Shown: positions 20,473 through 31,413 of the stretch, piece by piece | Layout of the letters: every line of letters starts with the position of its first letter | How positions within the stretch are numbered: position 1 is the first letter of the stretch | Assembly (NCBI GenBank): GCA_946800325.1 | Contig: OX326960.1 | Coordinates: forward strand, 57,620,855 to 57,684,854 | From: Luzula sylvatica | Taxonomy: Eukaryota > Streptophyta > Magnoliopsida > Poales > Juncaceae | Direction: 5' to 3' | Length of the DNA stretch: 64,000 bases | The notes under the pieces: model-generated | Database searches by the model: none | Seen by the model: the letters and a program-made list of their open reading frames with translations, nothing else | What the model was told of the DNA's origin: nothing | Position numbers and translations under genes: made by a program

Positions 20473-20605
20473 TTAACCCTTCTCTTGCAATCTCTCGTGC
20501 TTCTTCATTTCTTCATACAACATTTGAGGAAATTGCGCTTAAGGAAACCATTACTTGTTTCCATGGTATTTTGGAGAACTCCGCGTCAGTATTTCGATCA
20601 AACTA
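20473..20605 (-). pseudogene. Possible gene remnant (C-terminal coding-like end, frame broken)
   Basis: On the minus strand, one frame reads FPQMLYEEMKKHERLQEKG and a stop (20,473-20,475), which looks like a natural Glu/Lys-rich helical C-terminus. The sequence just upstream is protein-like in a different frame (AEFSKIPWKQV). An upstream stop in the first frame and the switch between frames suggest a frameshifted relic. The 19 nt between them that look like gtaatgg...ttaag are too short for an intron. Family not recognised. Confidence 0.25.
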
Positions 20606-20749
20606 AGCAAAGAAAAAAATTCAAATCAGACGCAATAGAATTTGAGTAGGGAGAAATTACATAAATTTGATTTTTAGATAAAATTTATTGAATTCGCAAA
20701 TTCATCTCATAATAGAAATGGTTGACTTGATATTACCAAACATACAATA

Positions 20750-21330
20750 ATATGATAAGGCGGAATCATACTAACAACCTCTTAATTTTCTCCAATATCC
20801 GATGATAAAATTTAATTTGGGAAATAAGGCATTTGTTATTTTCGTCTTATCAATCAATGAGTATGGCTTTTGCTTGATTTATAATTCGCAAATCCACCTA
20901 AAAGTAGTGAATTCATTATATCGATCTCGCTATATTTGCATGACATCTATGTTAGATATCTCATCGATTTTTGACGTGACTATTTATGTGTGATTATTTA
21001 ATATTTTGATTTGAATTTATTGGAGAAATTCCTCTAATTCAGGCTACGAACGAAAATAGGGCCTTTGAATATCATGAGGCTGATATTATATCACTATTCA
21101 CTACGAACGAAGCATAACGAAGCATGATCGTATTAATATGATTTTTTTAATTTCTATAATTTTTCTCAAGTGCAAAATTATTTTCAGTTGTGTGGATTGT
21201 CAGACAATATTGATTTTTTCTTTTATATCGAGAAGTGCTTTGATACTTTAAATTTTATGAATCCTTCATTAACTTAAATCTAACAGTATATATGAAGGGG
21301 AGGTAACCATCTAATTTTGAGAGTACTACA
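20750..21330 (-). repeat. Inverted member of dispersed repeat family
   Basis: Read on the minus strand, this carries the same ordered landmarks as 9690-10630: gttagatttaag (about 21,275 reversed), gatattcaaaggccc, gaggaatttctcc, acgtcaaaaatcgatgagat, atagatgtcatg and ggataTTGGAGAAAATTAAG (about 20,790 reversed). This is the only copy in the window in the opposite orientation, showing that the family is dispersed and not only tandem. The open frame 20,802-20,993 is repeat sequence. Confidence 0.75.
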
Positions 21331-21426
21331 CAGCAAGATTTTGAGTTGGCATTAGGGACGGGCCGTCGTATTTGAGGATTTTGACAGAAAAAACTAATTA
21401 GACTAATTAAATATTAATATTATATA
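21331..21426. other. Boundary segment before the satellite array
   Basis: About 100 bp of non-repeat sequence joining the dispersed repeat to the first satellite monomer. Confidence 0.4.
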
Positions 21427-21848
21427 AATTTACGTAGTAAAAGATTCGATCCAAACCATCTAAAAAACACGTTATTTGAGTTCCTCGCAGCGTTAAAAGA
21501 TAGTCATGAATCGACAAACAAACTTTCTTAGTGTTTGTAAAATTTGGTGAAAAGTTATGTAGTTAAAGATACGATATAAATGATCTAAAAATACGTTATT
21601 TGAACACCTCAAAACGTAAAAAGATTGCTATGAATTGAAAAGAAAACTTTCTTATTGTTTGAACAATTTGGTGAAAATTTACGTAGTAAAAGATTCGATC
21701 TAAACCATCTCAAACACACGTTATTTGAGCTCCTCGCAACGTTAAAATTTGTTATGAATCGACAAACAAATTTTCTTAGTGTTTGTAAAATTTGTTGAAA
21801 AGTTATGTAGTTAAATATACGATATAAATGATCTAAAAACACGTTATT
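21427..21848. repeat. Satellite array, left-most segment
   Basis: About 3.4 monomers of the ~124-125 bp satellite. The array starts abruptly with atttacgtagtaaaagattc, about 1.07 kb after the PPR5 stop codon. It is cut at 21,848 by the solo LTR insertion. Confidence 0.95.
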
Positions 21849-23482
21849 TGATGAGCGGGTTTTTGGCGTGTAAAATTATCGTTGTATTCGAAAACCCGAT
21901 TCAATCAACAAGTGTGAAAATATATGTGTATAGTGGAAATATATGAAAGTTCGTTCCACGAGGAGTATATGCGTCAAATAATGAATCAAAACTAGACAAG
22001 AAATAGCAAAGCAAATTCACAGAAGATAGTCCGTTACAACGGAAGTGAGTCCGTTACAACGGACTTGAGTGAAAATTCTGTCGCTAAAAGTGATATGAAC
22101 GTCCGTTACAACGGATGAAACTCCGTTATAACGCACTATACTTGTCCGTTATAACGAACAGTGGTTGCGTTGCAACGGATTGGTTAATCCGTTACAACGG
22201 ACCCTTATGTCCGTTATAACGCACTTGTATTGAGCCTCTTGCGTGAAAATCCTCACTAGTCCGTTACAACGGACATGTATGTGCGTTACAACGGAAGTAT
22301 AACCAAACTGAATATTCAAGGACCAACCGTCCAGTCCGTTGTAACGCAATTTGTGTCCGTTATAACGGAAGTAGTTCTGGAATTAAGTTTGAGATTTGAA
22401 TTGGGAGCAGTTTGATGGTTTGTTTTGGATTCAAATTTAGAAGTAATTAAACTAAGTATCAAGCACTAAGATCACACAAACAAACAAGGAAGATTTAGAG
22501 CAAAGAGAAAGATTCATTAAACCACGAATTCTTTACACAAATCCAATTCAATTTAATACTACAAGAATTTCAAGAAAAGGAAAGAAAACACCTAGAGAGA
22601 TGAAGTGAGCTCCGAGTCTTGTCTTGGATGCCTTCTCCGTTGTTTTGAGATGCTAGTGAGCTAGTCGCCTCGCACAACGTTTTCCTTTCGTACCGATCCA
22701 CCCGCCAATAGAAGTGAGCTTCGTACCGGTTGGGTGAGCTCGAGATGTGCAAAGGTTGATTGAAAAGAAGCTTCCAACCAATCACGCCGAGAAAGCTCGA
22801 CTCTTTGCTTGTGAAAGTTCGAATGAAATAAGTTTCACCCTAATTCCACAACTTTTCCTTAGCCGAAGTGTAAACCGATTCACCGAATGAAGTGAGCTTC
22901 TATTCGGTGATCGATCTTAGAGAATTTATCGTTCGTTCTTGGTAATTCTTGTGTGATCTTGAAAGATTCTTGGACTTGCTAAAAGAGAGAGAGAGTGAGA
23001 GAGAGGGAGAAAGTGCTCCGAAGAGCGGGGGAGGGGGCCTCAACTCGTGGCCCTTTTTAGTCTTATTTATAGCACTCACGGAGTCTTCTTATTGGTCACG
23101 AGTTGGTGGAGAGGATTGGGGGTAATGAAGTAATTTCCACAAAAGGTAGGTGGGAAGGATAAGGGCTAAGGATTGAGTGGTTTTCGTGTGGACTCTTGTG
23201 TAAGTCTATATCATGATGATTGTTTGCCTCCCGTCTCATTCATGTACCGAATATATCGGTATAATATATCGTTTTCATTCCTCTTGACGTGTTGGAGACA
23301 ACTACACTTTCCAAATTCCCAGAATTGCCTTCTAAAACCTGTAATTAAGCAATAAAACACACTTAGTGAAGAAATATTCATGTTATCTCAAATATGATTA
23401 ATAAAGTATATATAATTGCTCTTCACAAGGGCTAAAATCCCTAAATTAAGCATTAAATTTGTGCCTTATTTTCCTCACATCA
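21849..23482. mobile_element. Solo LTR, 1,634 bp, inserted in the satellite, with TTATT target duplication
   Basis: The element starts TGATGAGCGGG and ends CCTCACATCA (TG...CA, with a TGATG/CATCA terminal inverted repeat). The satellite word TTATT flanks both sides (21,844-21,848 and 23,483-23,487), and the monomer continues in phase across the insertion. No internal region, primer-binding site or polypurine tract is present, so this is an LTR left by recombination. At 22,030-22,369 it holds 12 copies of a 14-bp dyad of the form TCCGTTRYAACGGA. At 22,600-22,900 it has five gtgagct motifs and at 22,985-23,010 a (GA)n tract. Open frames inside (for example 22,149-22,349) are translations of the dyad array. 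No superfamily can be assigned without gag/pol. Confidence 0.85.
22030..22369. promoter_or_regulatory. Array of 12 AACGG/CCGTT dyads in the solo LTR
   Basis: Copies start at 22,030, 22,050, 22,102, 22,122, 22,145, 22,166, 22,188, 22,210, 22,260, 22,282, 22,335 and 22,356. The core is CCGTT-AC/AT/GT/GC-AACGG. Several copies have one half-site altered (cgca or tgcg). Spacing of starts is often 20-23 bp, about two helical turns. AACGG is the core of plant Myb-type sites, including the mitosis-specific MSA element, so a clustered enhancer in the LTR is a reasonable inference. Confidence 0.6.
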
Positions 23483-24362
23483 TTATTCGAACACCGCAAA
23501 GCGTAAAAAGATTTCTATGAATAAAAAATAAAACTTTCTTAGTGTTTGTACATTTTGGTGAAAAGTTACGTAGCAAAAGATTCGATCCAAACCATCTCAA
23601 AACACGTTATTTGGACACCTCAGAGCATTACAAGATTATTATGAATCGAAAAACAAAATTTCTTAGTGTTTGTAAAATTTGCTGAAAAGTTATGTATTAA
23701 AAGATACGATACAAATGATCTAAAAACATGTTAATTGAACTCCTCAAATCGTAAAAAGATTGCAATGAATCGAAAATAAAACTTTCTTCGTGTTTGTACA
23801 ATTTTGGTGAAAAGTTACGTAGTAAAAGATTCGATCCAAACCATCTCAAAAATACGTTATTTGGACTCCTCAGAGCATTACAAGATTATTATGAATCGAA
23901 AAGCAAACTTTCTTAGTGTTTGTAAAATTTGGTCAAAATCTATGTATTAAAAGATACGATACAAATGATCTAAAAACACGTTATTTAAACTCCTCAAAAC
24001 GTAAAAAGATTGCTATGAATCGAAAAGAAAACTTTCTTAGTGTTTGTACAAATTGGTGAAAATTTACGTTGTTAAAGATTCGACCCAAACCATCTCAAAA
24101 CACGTTATTTGAACTCCCCAGAGCATTACAAGATTGTTATGAATCGACAAATAAACTTTCTCAGTGTTTGTAAAATTTGGTGAAAAATTATGTAGTTAAA
24201 GATACGATATAAATGATCTAAAAACACGTTATTTGAACACCTCAAAGCGTAAAAAAATTGCTATGAATCGAAAAGAAAACTTTCTTAGTGTTTGTACAAT
24301 TTGGTGAAAAGTTACGTAGTAAAAGATTTGATCCAAACCATTTCCAAAACACGTTATTTTCA
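23483..24362. repeat. Satellite array segment between the two LTR-related elements
   Basis: About seven monomers of the same ~124-125 bp satellite, resuming in phase after the solo LTR and ending in the middle of a monomer at the junction with the CT-rich end of the next element. Confidence 0.95.
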
Positions 24363-24376
24363 CACTCTTTTACGCC

Positions 24377-24488
<112 letters not shown>

Positions 24489-25127
24489 AAGCAAGTCCAA
24501 GAACTTTCAAGAACACACAAGAATCGCAAATACGAACGATAATTTTCTAAAATCGATCACCGAATAGAAGCTTACTTCATTCGGTGAATCGGTTTACACT
24601 TCGACGAAGATCGAGTTGCGAGGATTGAGGTGGAGCTTTCTTCATCCTAATCCACGCAAGCAAGAAGTCAAGTATACGCTATTCCACTCGGAAGCTTTCT
24701 TCCAATTGGACTTCTTGCAATCTCGAGTTCACTCAACCGGTACGGAGATTTCTTCGATTGGCGAGTGGATCGGTACGAAAGGAAACGTTGTGTGAGGCGA
24801 CTAGCTTTCTAGCTCCTCAAGCAACGGAGAAGGCATCCAAGACGAGACTCGAAGCTTTCTTCATCTCTCTAGGTGTTTTCTTTCCTTTCTTGTAATTCTT
24901 GTAGTTTAAATTCTAAATTGGGTTTGTGTAAAGAATTCTCGGTTTAATGAATCTTTAGTTTCTTGTTTACTTGAATCGAATCTTTTTTCTAAAACTTGTT
25001 CTTTTACTTAAGCTTTTGCTCTCAATTTCTGCCTTAAAACTCAGTTTAATCTTACTTAATTCAATCTCAAAACAAACCTTTAATTCAAGTCACAAATCAA
25101 AACTCAAACCAGAATTCCAGAAATACT

Positions 25128-25482
25128 TCCGTTATAACGGAACTTGAACTGCGTTACAACGGACTCAACGGTTTGTACCTGACTTTCAGTCTGTTGGTAC
25201 TCCGTTGTAACGCAACTTAACTCCGTTGTAACGGACTCACCAGGATTTCCACTCAAATAGTTCAATACTAGTGCGTTGTAACGGACAAACTAGTCCGTTG
25301 TAACGGATCAACCAATCCGTTATAACGCTATCTCTGTCCGTTGTAACGGACTATCTCTTTCCGTTATAACGTACTTTTCTCCGTTGTAACGGACGTTCAT
25401 TTGAATATCTACGCTAGACATAACCTCCATGTCCGTTGTAACGGAACTTAATTCCGTTGTAACGGAATATCTTCTGTGAATT
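25128..25482. promoter_or_regulatory. AACGG/CCGTT dyad array in the inverted LTR relative
   Basis: About a dozen TCCGTTRTAACGGA-type dyads (starts include 25,128, 25,150, 25,201, 25,222, 25,272, 25,294 and 25,316, with more to about 25,470). The array is retained despite the divergence between this element and the solo LTR. The centre here is mostly GT or AT instead of AC, which is what reverse orientation predicts for the AC-centred left copies. Confidence 0.55.
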
Positions 25483-25646
25483 TTCTTTGTTATTTCTATT
25501 CCATTTTGATCCAAATTTTGACGCAATTGCTCCCCGTGGAACGAATCTATACATTTGCCACTGTACAAACTTAGATTACAAATTTTGTTGATTGTTCGGG
25601 GTTTTACCACAACGACATAATAAACACGCACCAAACCCGCTCATCA

Positions 25647-28600
25647 GTGAAAATTTACGTAGTAAAATATTCGATCCAAACCATCTCAAAAACACGTTAT
25701 TTCGACTCCTCAGAGCATTACAAGGTTGTTATGAATCGAAAAATAAACTTTCCAAGTGTTTGTAAAATTTGGTCAAAAGTTATGTATTAAAAGATACGAT
25801 ACAAATGATCTAAATACATGTTATTTGAACTCCTCAAAACGTAAAAACTATGAATCGAAAAGAAAACTTTCTTAGTGTATGTACAATTTGGTGAAAATTT
25901 ACATAGTAAAAGATTCGATCCAAACCATCTCAAAAACATGTTATTTGGGCTTCCCGCAGCGTTAAAAGATAACAATGAATCGAAAAACAAACTTTCTTAG
26001 TGTTTGTAAAATTTGGTGAAAAGTTATGTATTAAAACATATGATACAAATGATCTAAAAACATGTTATTAGAACTCCTCAATGCGTAAAAAGATTGCTAT
26101 GAATCAAAAATAAAACTTTCTTAGTGTTTGTTCAATTTGGTGAAAATTTACACTGTTAAAGATTCGATCTAAACCAGCTCAAAAACACGTCATTTGAGCT
26201 CCTCGCAATGTTAAAAGATTGTTATGAATCGACAAACAAACTTTCTTAGTGTTTTAAAAATTTGGTGAAAAGTTATGTAATAAAAGATACGATGCAAATA
26301 ATCAAAAATTACGTTATTTGAACTCCTCAAAGCGTAAAAAGAATGCTATGAATCGAAAAGAGAACTTTCTTAGTGTTTATACAATTTGGTGAAAATTTAC
26401 ATAGTAAAAGATTCGATCCAAACAATCTCAAAAACACGTTATTTGAGCTCCTTGCAGCATTAAAAGATTGTTATGAATCGAAAAACATACTTTCATAGTG
26501 TTTGTAAAATTTGGTCAAAAGTTAAGTTTTAAAAGATACGATACAAAATGATCTAAAAACAAGTTATTTGAACTCCTCAAAACGTAGAAAGATTGCTATG
26601 AATCGAACAGAAAACTTTCTTAGTGTTTGTACAATTTGGTGAAACTTTACGTAATAAAAGATTCGATCCAAACCATCTCAAAAACACGTTATTTCGACTC
26701 CTCAGAGCATTAAAAGGTTGTTATGAATCGAAAAACAAACTTTCCTAGTGTTTGTAAAATTTGGTCGAAAGTTAGGTATTAAAAGATACGATACAAATGA
26801 TCTAAATACATGTTATTTGAACTCCTCAAAGCGTAAAAAGATTGCTATGAATCGAAAAGAAAACCTTCTTAGTTTTTGTACAATTTGGTGAAACTTTACG
26901 TAGTAAAAGATTCGATCCGAACCATCTCAAAAACATGTTATTTGAGCTTCTCGCAGCGTTAAAAGATTGTTATGAATCGAAAAACAAACTTTCTTAGTGT
27001 TTGTAAAATTTGGTGAAAAGTTATGTATTAAAAGATATGATACAAATGATCTAAAAACAGGTTATTTGAACTCCTCAATGCGTAAAAAGATTGCAATGAA
27101 TCGAAAATAATACTTTCTTAGTGTTTGTTCAATTTGGTGAAAATTTACATTGTCAAAGATTCGATCCAAACCATCTAAAAAACACGTTATTTGAGCTCCT
27201 CGCAACGTTAAAAGATTGTTATGAATCGACAAACAAACTTTCTTAGTGTTTGTAAAATTTGGTGAAAAGTTATGTATTAAGAGATACGATGCAAAGGATC
27301 TAAAAACACGTTATTTGAACTCCTCAAATAAAAAGATTGCTATGAATCAAAAAGAGAACTTTCTAAGTGTTTGTTCAATTCGGTGAAAATTTACGAAGTA
27401 AAAGATTCGATCCAAACCATCTCAAAAACACATTATTTGAGCTCCTCGCAACATTAAAAGATTGTTATGAATCGAAAAACAAACTTTCTTAGTGTTTGTA
27501 AAATTTGGTGAAAAGTTCTGTAGTAAAAGATACGGTATAAATGATCTAAAAACACGTTATTTGAACACCTCAAAGCGTAAAAAGATTGCTAGGAATTGAA
27601 AAGAAAAACTTTCTTAGTGTTTGTTCAATTTGGTGAAATCTTACGTAGTAAAATATTCGATCCAAACCATCTTAAAAACACGTTATTTGGACTCTTCAGA
27701 GCATTACAAGATTGTTATAAATCGAAAAACAAACTTTCTTAGTGTTTGAAAAATTTGGTCAAAAGTTATGTATTAAAAGATACGATACAAATGATGTAAA
27801 AACACATTATTTGAAATCCTCAAAGCGTAAAAAGATTGCTATTAATCATAACGAAAACTTTCTTACTGTTTGTACAATTTAGTGAAAAGTTACGTAGTAA
27901 AATATTCGATCCAAACCATCTCAAAAACACGTTATTTGGACTCCTCAGAGCATTACAAGATTGTTTTGAATCGAAAAACAAACTTTCTTAGTGTTTGTAA
28001 AATTTGGTCAAAAGTTATGTATTGAAAGGTATGATACAAATGATCTAAAAACACGTTATTTGAACTGCTCAAAGCGTAAAAAGATTGCTATGAGTCGAAA
28101 AGAAAACCTTCTTAGTGTTTGTACATTTTGGTGAAAAGTTACGTAGTAAAAGATTCGATCCAAACCATCTCAAAAACACGTTATTTGGACTCCTCAGAGC
28201 AGTACAAGATTGTTTTGAATCGTAAAACAAACTTTCTTAGTGTTTGTAAAATTTGGTCAAAAGTTATGTATTAAAAGGTATGATACAAATGATCTAAAAA
28301 CACGTTATTTGAACTCCTCAAAGCGTAAAACTATTGCTATGAAACGAAAAGAATACTTTCTTAGTGTATGTACAATTTGGTGAAAAGTTGCGTAGTAAAA
28401 GATTCGATCCAAACCATCTTTATTTGGACTCCACAGAGCATTACAAGATTGTTATGAATAGAAAAACAAACTTTCTTTGTGTTTGAAAAATTTGGTCAAA
28501 AGTTATGTATTAGAAGATACGATACAAACGATCTAAAAACATGTTATTTGAACTCCTCAAAGCGTAAAAAGATTTCTATGAATCGAAAAGAAAACTTTCT

Positions 28601-31380
28601 TAGTGTTTGTACAATTTGGTGAAAATTTGTGAAGTCCAAGATTCAATCCAAACCATCTCAAAAACACGTTATTTGGGCTCCTCGCAACGTTAAAAGATTG
28701 TTATGAATCGACAAACAAACTTTCCTATTGTTTGTAATATTTGGTGAAAAGTTATGTAGTTAAAGATACGATATAAATGATCTAAAATATGGTTATTTGA
28801 ACACCTCAAAGCGTAAATAGATTTCTATGAATAAAAAAGAAACTTTCTTAGTATTTGTACATTTTGGTGAAAAGTTACATAGTAAAAAGATTCGATCCAA
28901 ACAATCTCAAAAACACGTTATTTGGACTCCTCAGAGCATTACAAGATTGTTATGAATCGAAAAACAAACTTTCTTAGTGATTGTAAAATTTGGCGAAAAG
29001 TTATGTATTAAAAGATACGATACAAATGATCTAAAACGCGTTATTTGAACTCCTCAAAGTGTAAGAAGATTTGTATGAATCGAAAAAAAAACTTTCTTAG
29101 TGTTTGTACAATTTGGTGAAAAGTTATGTAGTAAAAGATTCGATCCAAACCATCTGAAAACACGTTATTTGGACTCCACAGAGCATTACAAGATTGTTAT
29201 GAATCGAAAAACAAACATTCTTAGTGTTTGTAAAATTTGGTCAAAAGTTATGTATTAAAAGGTATGATACAAATGCTTTAAAAACACGTTATTTGGACTC
29301 CACAGAGCATTACAAGATTGTTATGAATCGAAAAACAAGCATTCTTAGTGTTTGTAAAATTTGGTCAAAAGTTATGTATTAAAAGGTATGATACAAATGC
29401 TTTAAAAACACGTTATTTGAACTCCTCAAAGCGTAAAAAGATTGCTATGAATAGAAAAGAAAACTTTCTTAGTGTTTGTACAATTTGTGACAATTTACAT
29501 AGTAAAAGATTCGATCCAAACCATCTCAAAAACACGTTATTTGAGCTCCTCGCAGCGCTAAAAGATTGTTATGAATCGACAAACAAACTTTCTTAATGTT
29601 TGTAAAATTTGGTGAAAAGTTATGTAGTTAAAGATATGATCTAAATGATCTAAAATATGGTTATTTGAACACCTCAAAGCGTAAAAAGATTGCTATGAAT
29701 AAAAAAGAAACTTTCTTAGTGTTTGTACATTTTTGTAAAAAGTTACGTAGTAAAAGATTCGATCTAAACCATCTCAAAAACACGTTATTTGGACTCCTCA
29801 GAGCATTACCACATTGTTATGAATTGAAAAACAACTTTCTTAGTGTTTGTAAAATTTGGTGAAAAGTTATGTATTGAAAGATACGATACAAATGATCTAA
29901 AAACACGTTATTTGAACTCCTCTAAACGTAAAAAGATTGCTATGAATCGAAAATAAAACTTTCTTAGTGTTTGTACAATTTGTTGAAAAGTTACGTAGTT
30001 AAAGATTCGATCCAAACCATCCCAAAAACACGTTATTTGGACTCCACATACCATTAAAAGATTGTTATGAATCGAAAAACAAACTTTCTTACTGTTTGAA
30101 AAATTTGGTCAAAAGTTATGTATTAAAAGATACGATACAAATGATCTAAAAACACGTTATTTGAACTCCTCAAAGCATAAAAAAATTTGTATGAATCAAA
30201 ACGAAAAATTTCACAGTGCTTGTACAATTTGGTGAAAATTTACGTAGTAAAGATTCGATCCAAACCACCTCAAAAATACGTTATTTGGACTCCACAGAGC
30301 ATTACAAGATTGTTATGAATCGAAAAACAAACTTTCTTAGTGTTTGTAAAATTTGGTCAAAAGTTATGTATCAAAAGGTATGATACAAATGCTCTAAAAA
30401 CACGTTATTTGAACTCCTCAAAGCGTAAAAAGATTGCTATGAATCGAAAAGAAAACTTTCTTAGTGTCTGTACAATTTGTGATAATTTACATAGTAAAAT
30501 ATTCGATCCAAAACCATCTAAAAAACACGTTATTTGACCTCCTGGCAGCGTTAAAAGATTGTTATGAATCGACAAAAAAACTTTCTTAGTGTCTGTAAAA
30601 TTTGATGAAAACTTATGTAGTTAAAGATACGTTATAAATGATTTAAAAACACGTTATTTGAACACCTCAAAGCATAAAAATATTGCTATGAATCAAAAAG
30701 AAAACATTCTTAGTGTTTGTAAAATTTCGTGAAAAGTTATGTATTAAAAGATACGATACAAGTGATCTAAAAATACGTTATTTGAACTCCTCAAAACGTA
30801 CAAAGATTGCTATGAATAGAAAAGAAAACTTTCTTTGTGTTTGTACAATTTGGTGAAAAGTTACGTAGTAAAAGATTCGATTCAAACCATCTCAAAACAT
30901 GTTATTTGGACTCCTCTACAAGATTGTTGTGAATCGAAAAGCAACCTTTCTTAGTGTTTGTAAAATTTAGTCAAAAGCTATGTATTAAAAGATACGATAC
31001 AAATGATCTAAAAACACGTTATTTAAACTTCTCAAAGCGGAAAAAGATTGCTATGAATCGAAAAGAAAAACTTTCTTAATGTTTTTACAATTTGGTGAAA
31101 ATTTACATTGTTAAAGGATTGTTATGAATCAACGAACAAACTATCTTATTGTTTGTAAAATTTGGTGAAAAGTTATGTAGTCAAAGATACGTTATAAATG
31201 GTCTAAAAACACGTTATTTGAACACCTCAAAGCGTAAAAAGATTGCTATGAATCAAAAAGAAAACTTTCTTAGTATTTGTACAATTTGGTGAAAAGTTAT
31301 GTAGTAAAATATTCGATCCAAACCATCTCGAAAACAAGTTATTTGGACTCCTCAGAGCATTACAAGATTGTTATGAATCG
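25647..31380. repeat. Segmental duplication block 1, copy 1 (~5.8 kb)
   Basis: Aligns with 31,414-37,280. The offset is 5,767 bp at 25,787 and 26,521, falls to about 5,389 at 29,348, and is about 5,900 at 31,081, so whole monomers or dimers were gained or lost after duplication. Private variants are shared, for example taagttttaaaagatacg at about 26,524 and 32,291. Confidence 0.85.
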
Positions 31381-31413
31381 AAAAGAAAACTTTCTTAGTG
31401 TTTGTACAATTTG

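Noticed and set aside
22149..22349. 66-aa minus-strand frame with repeating CNGL-like words
   Set aside because: Translation of the AACGG dyad array in the LTR.
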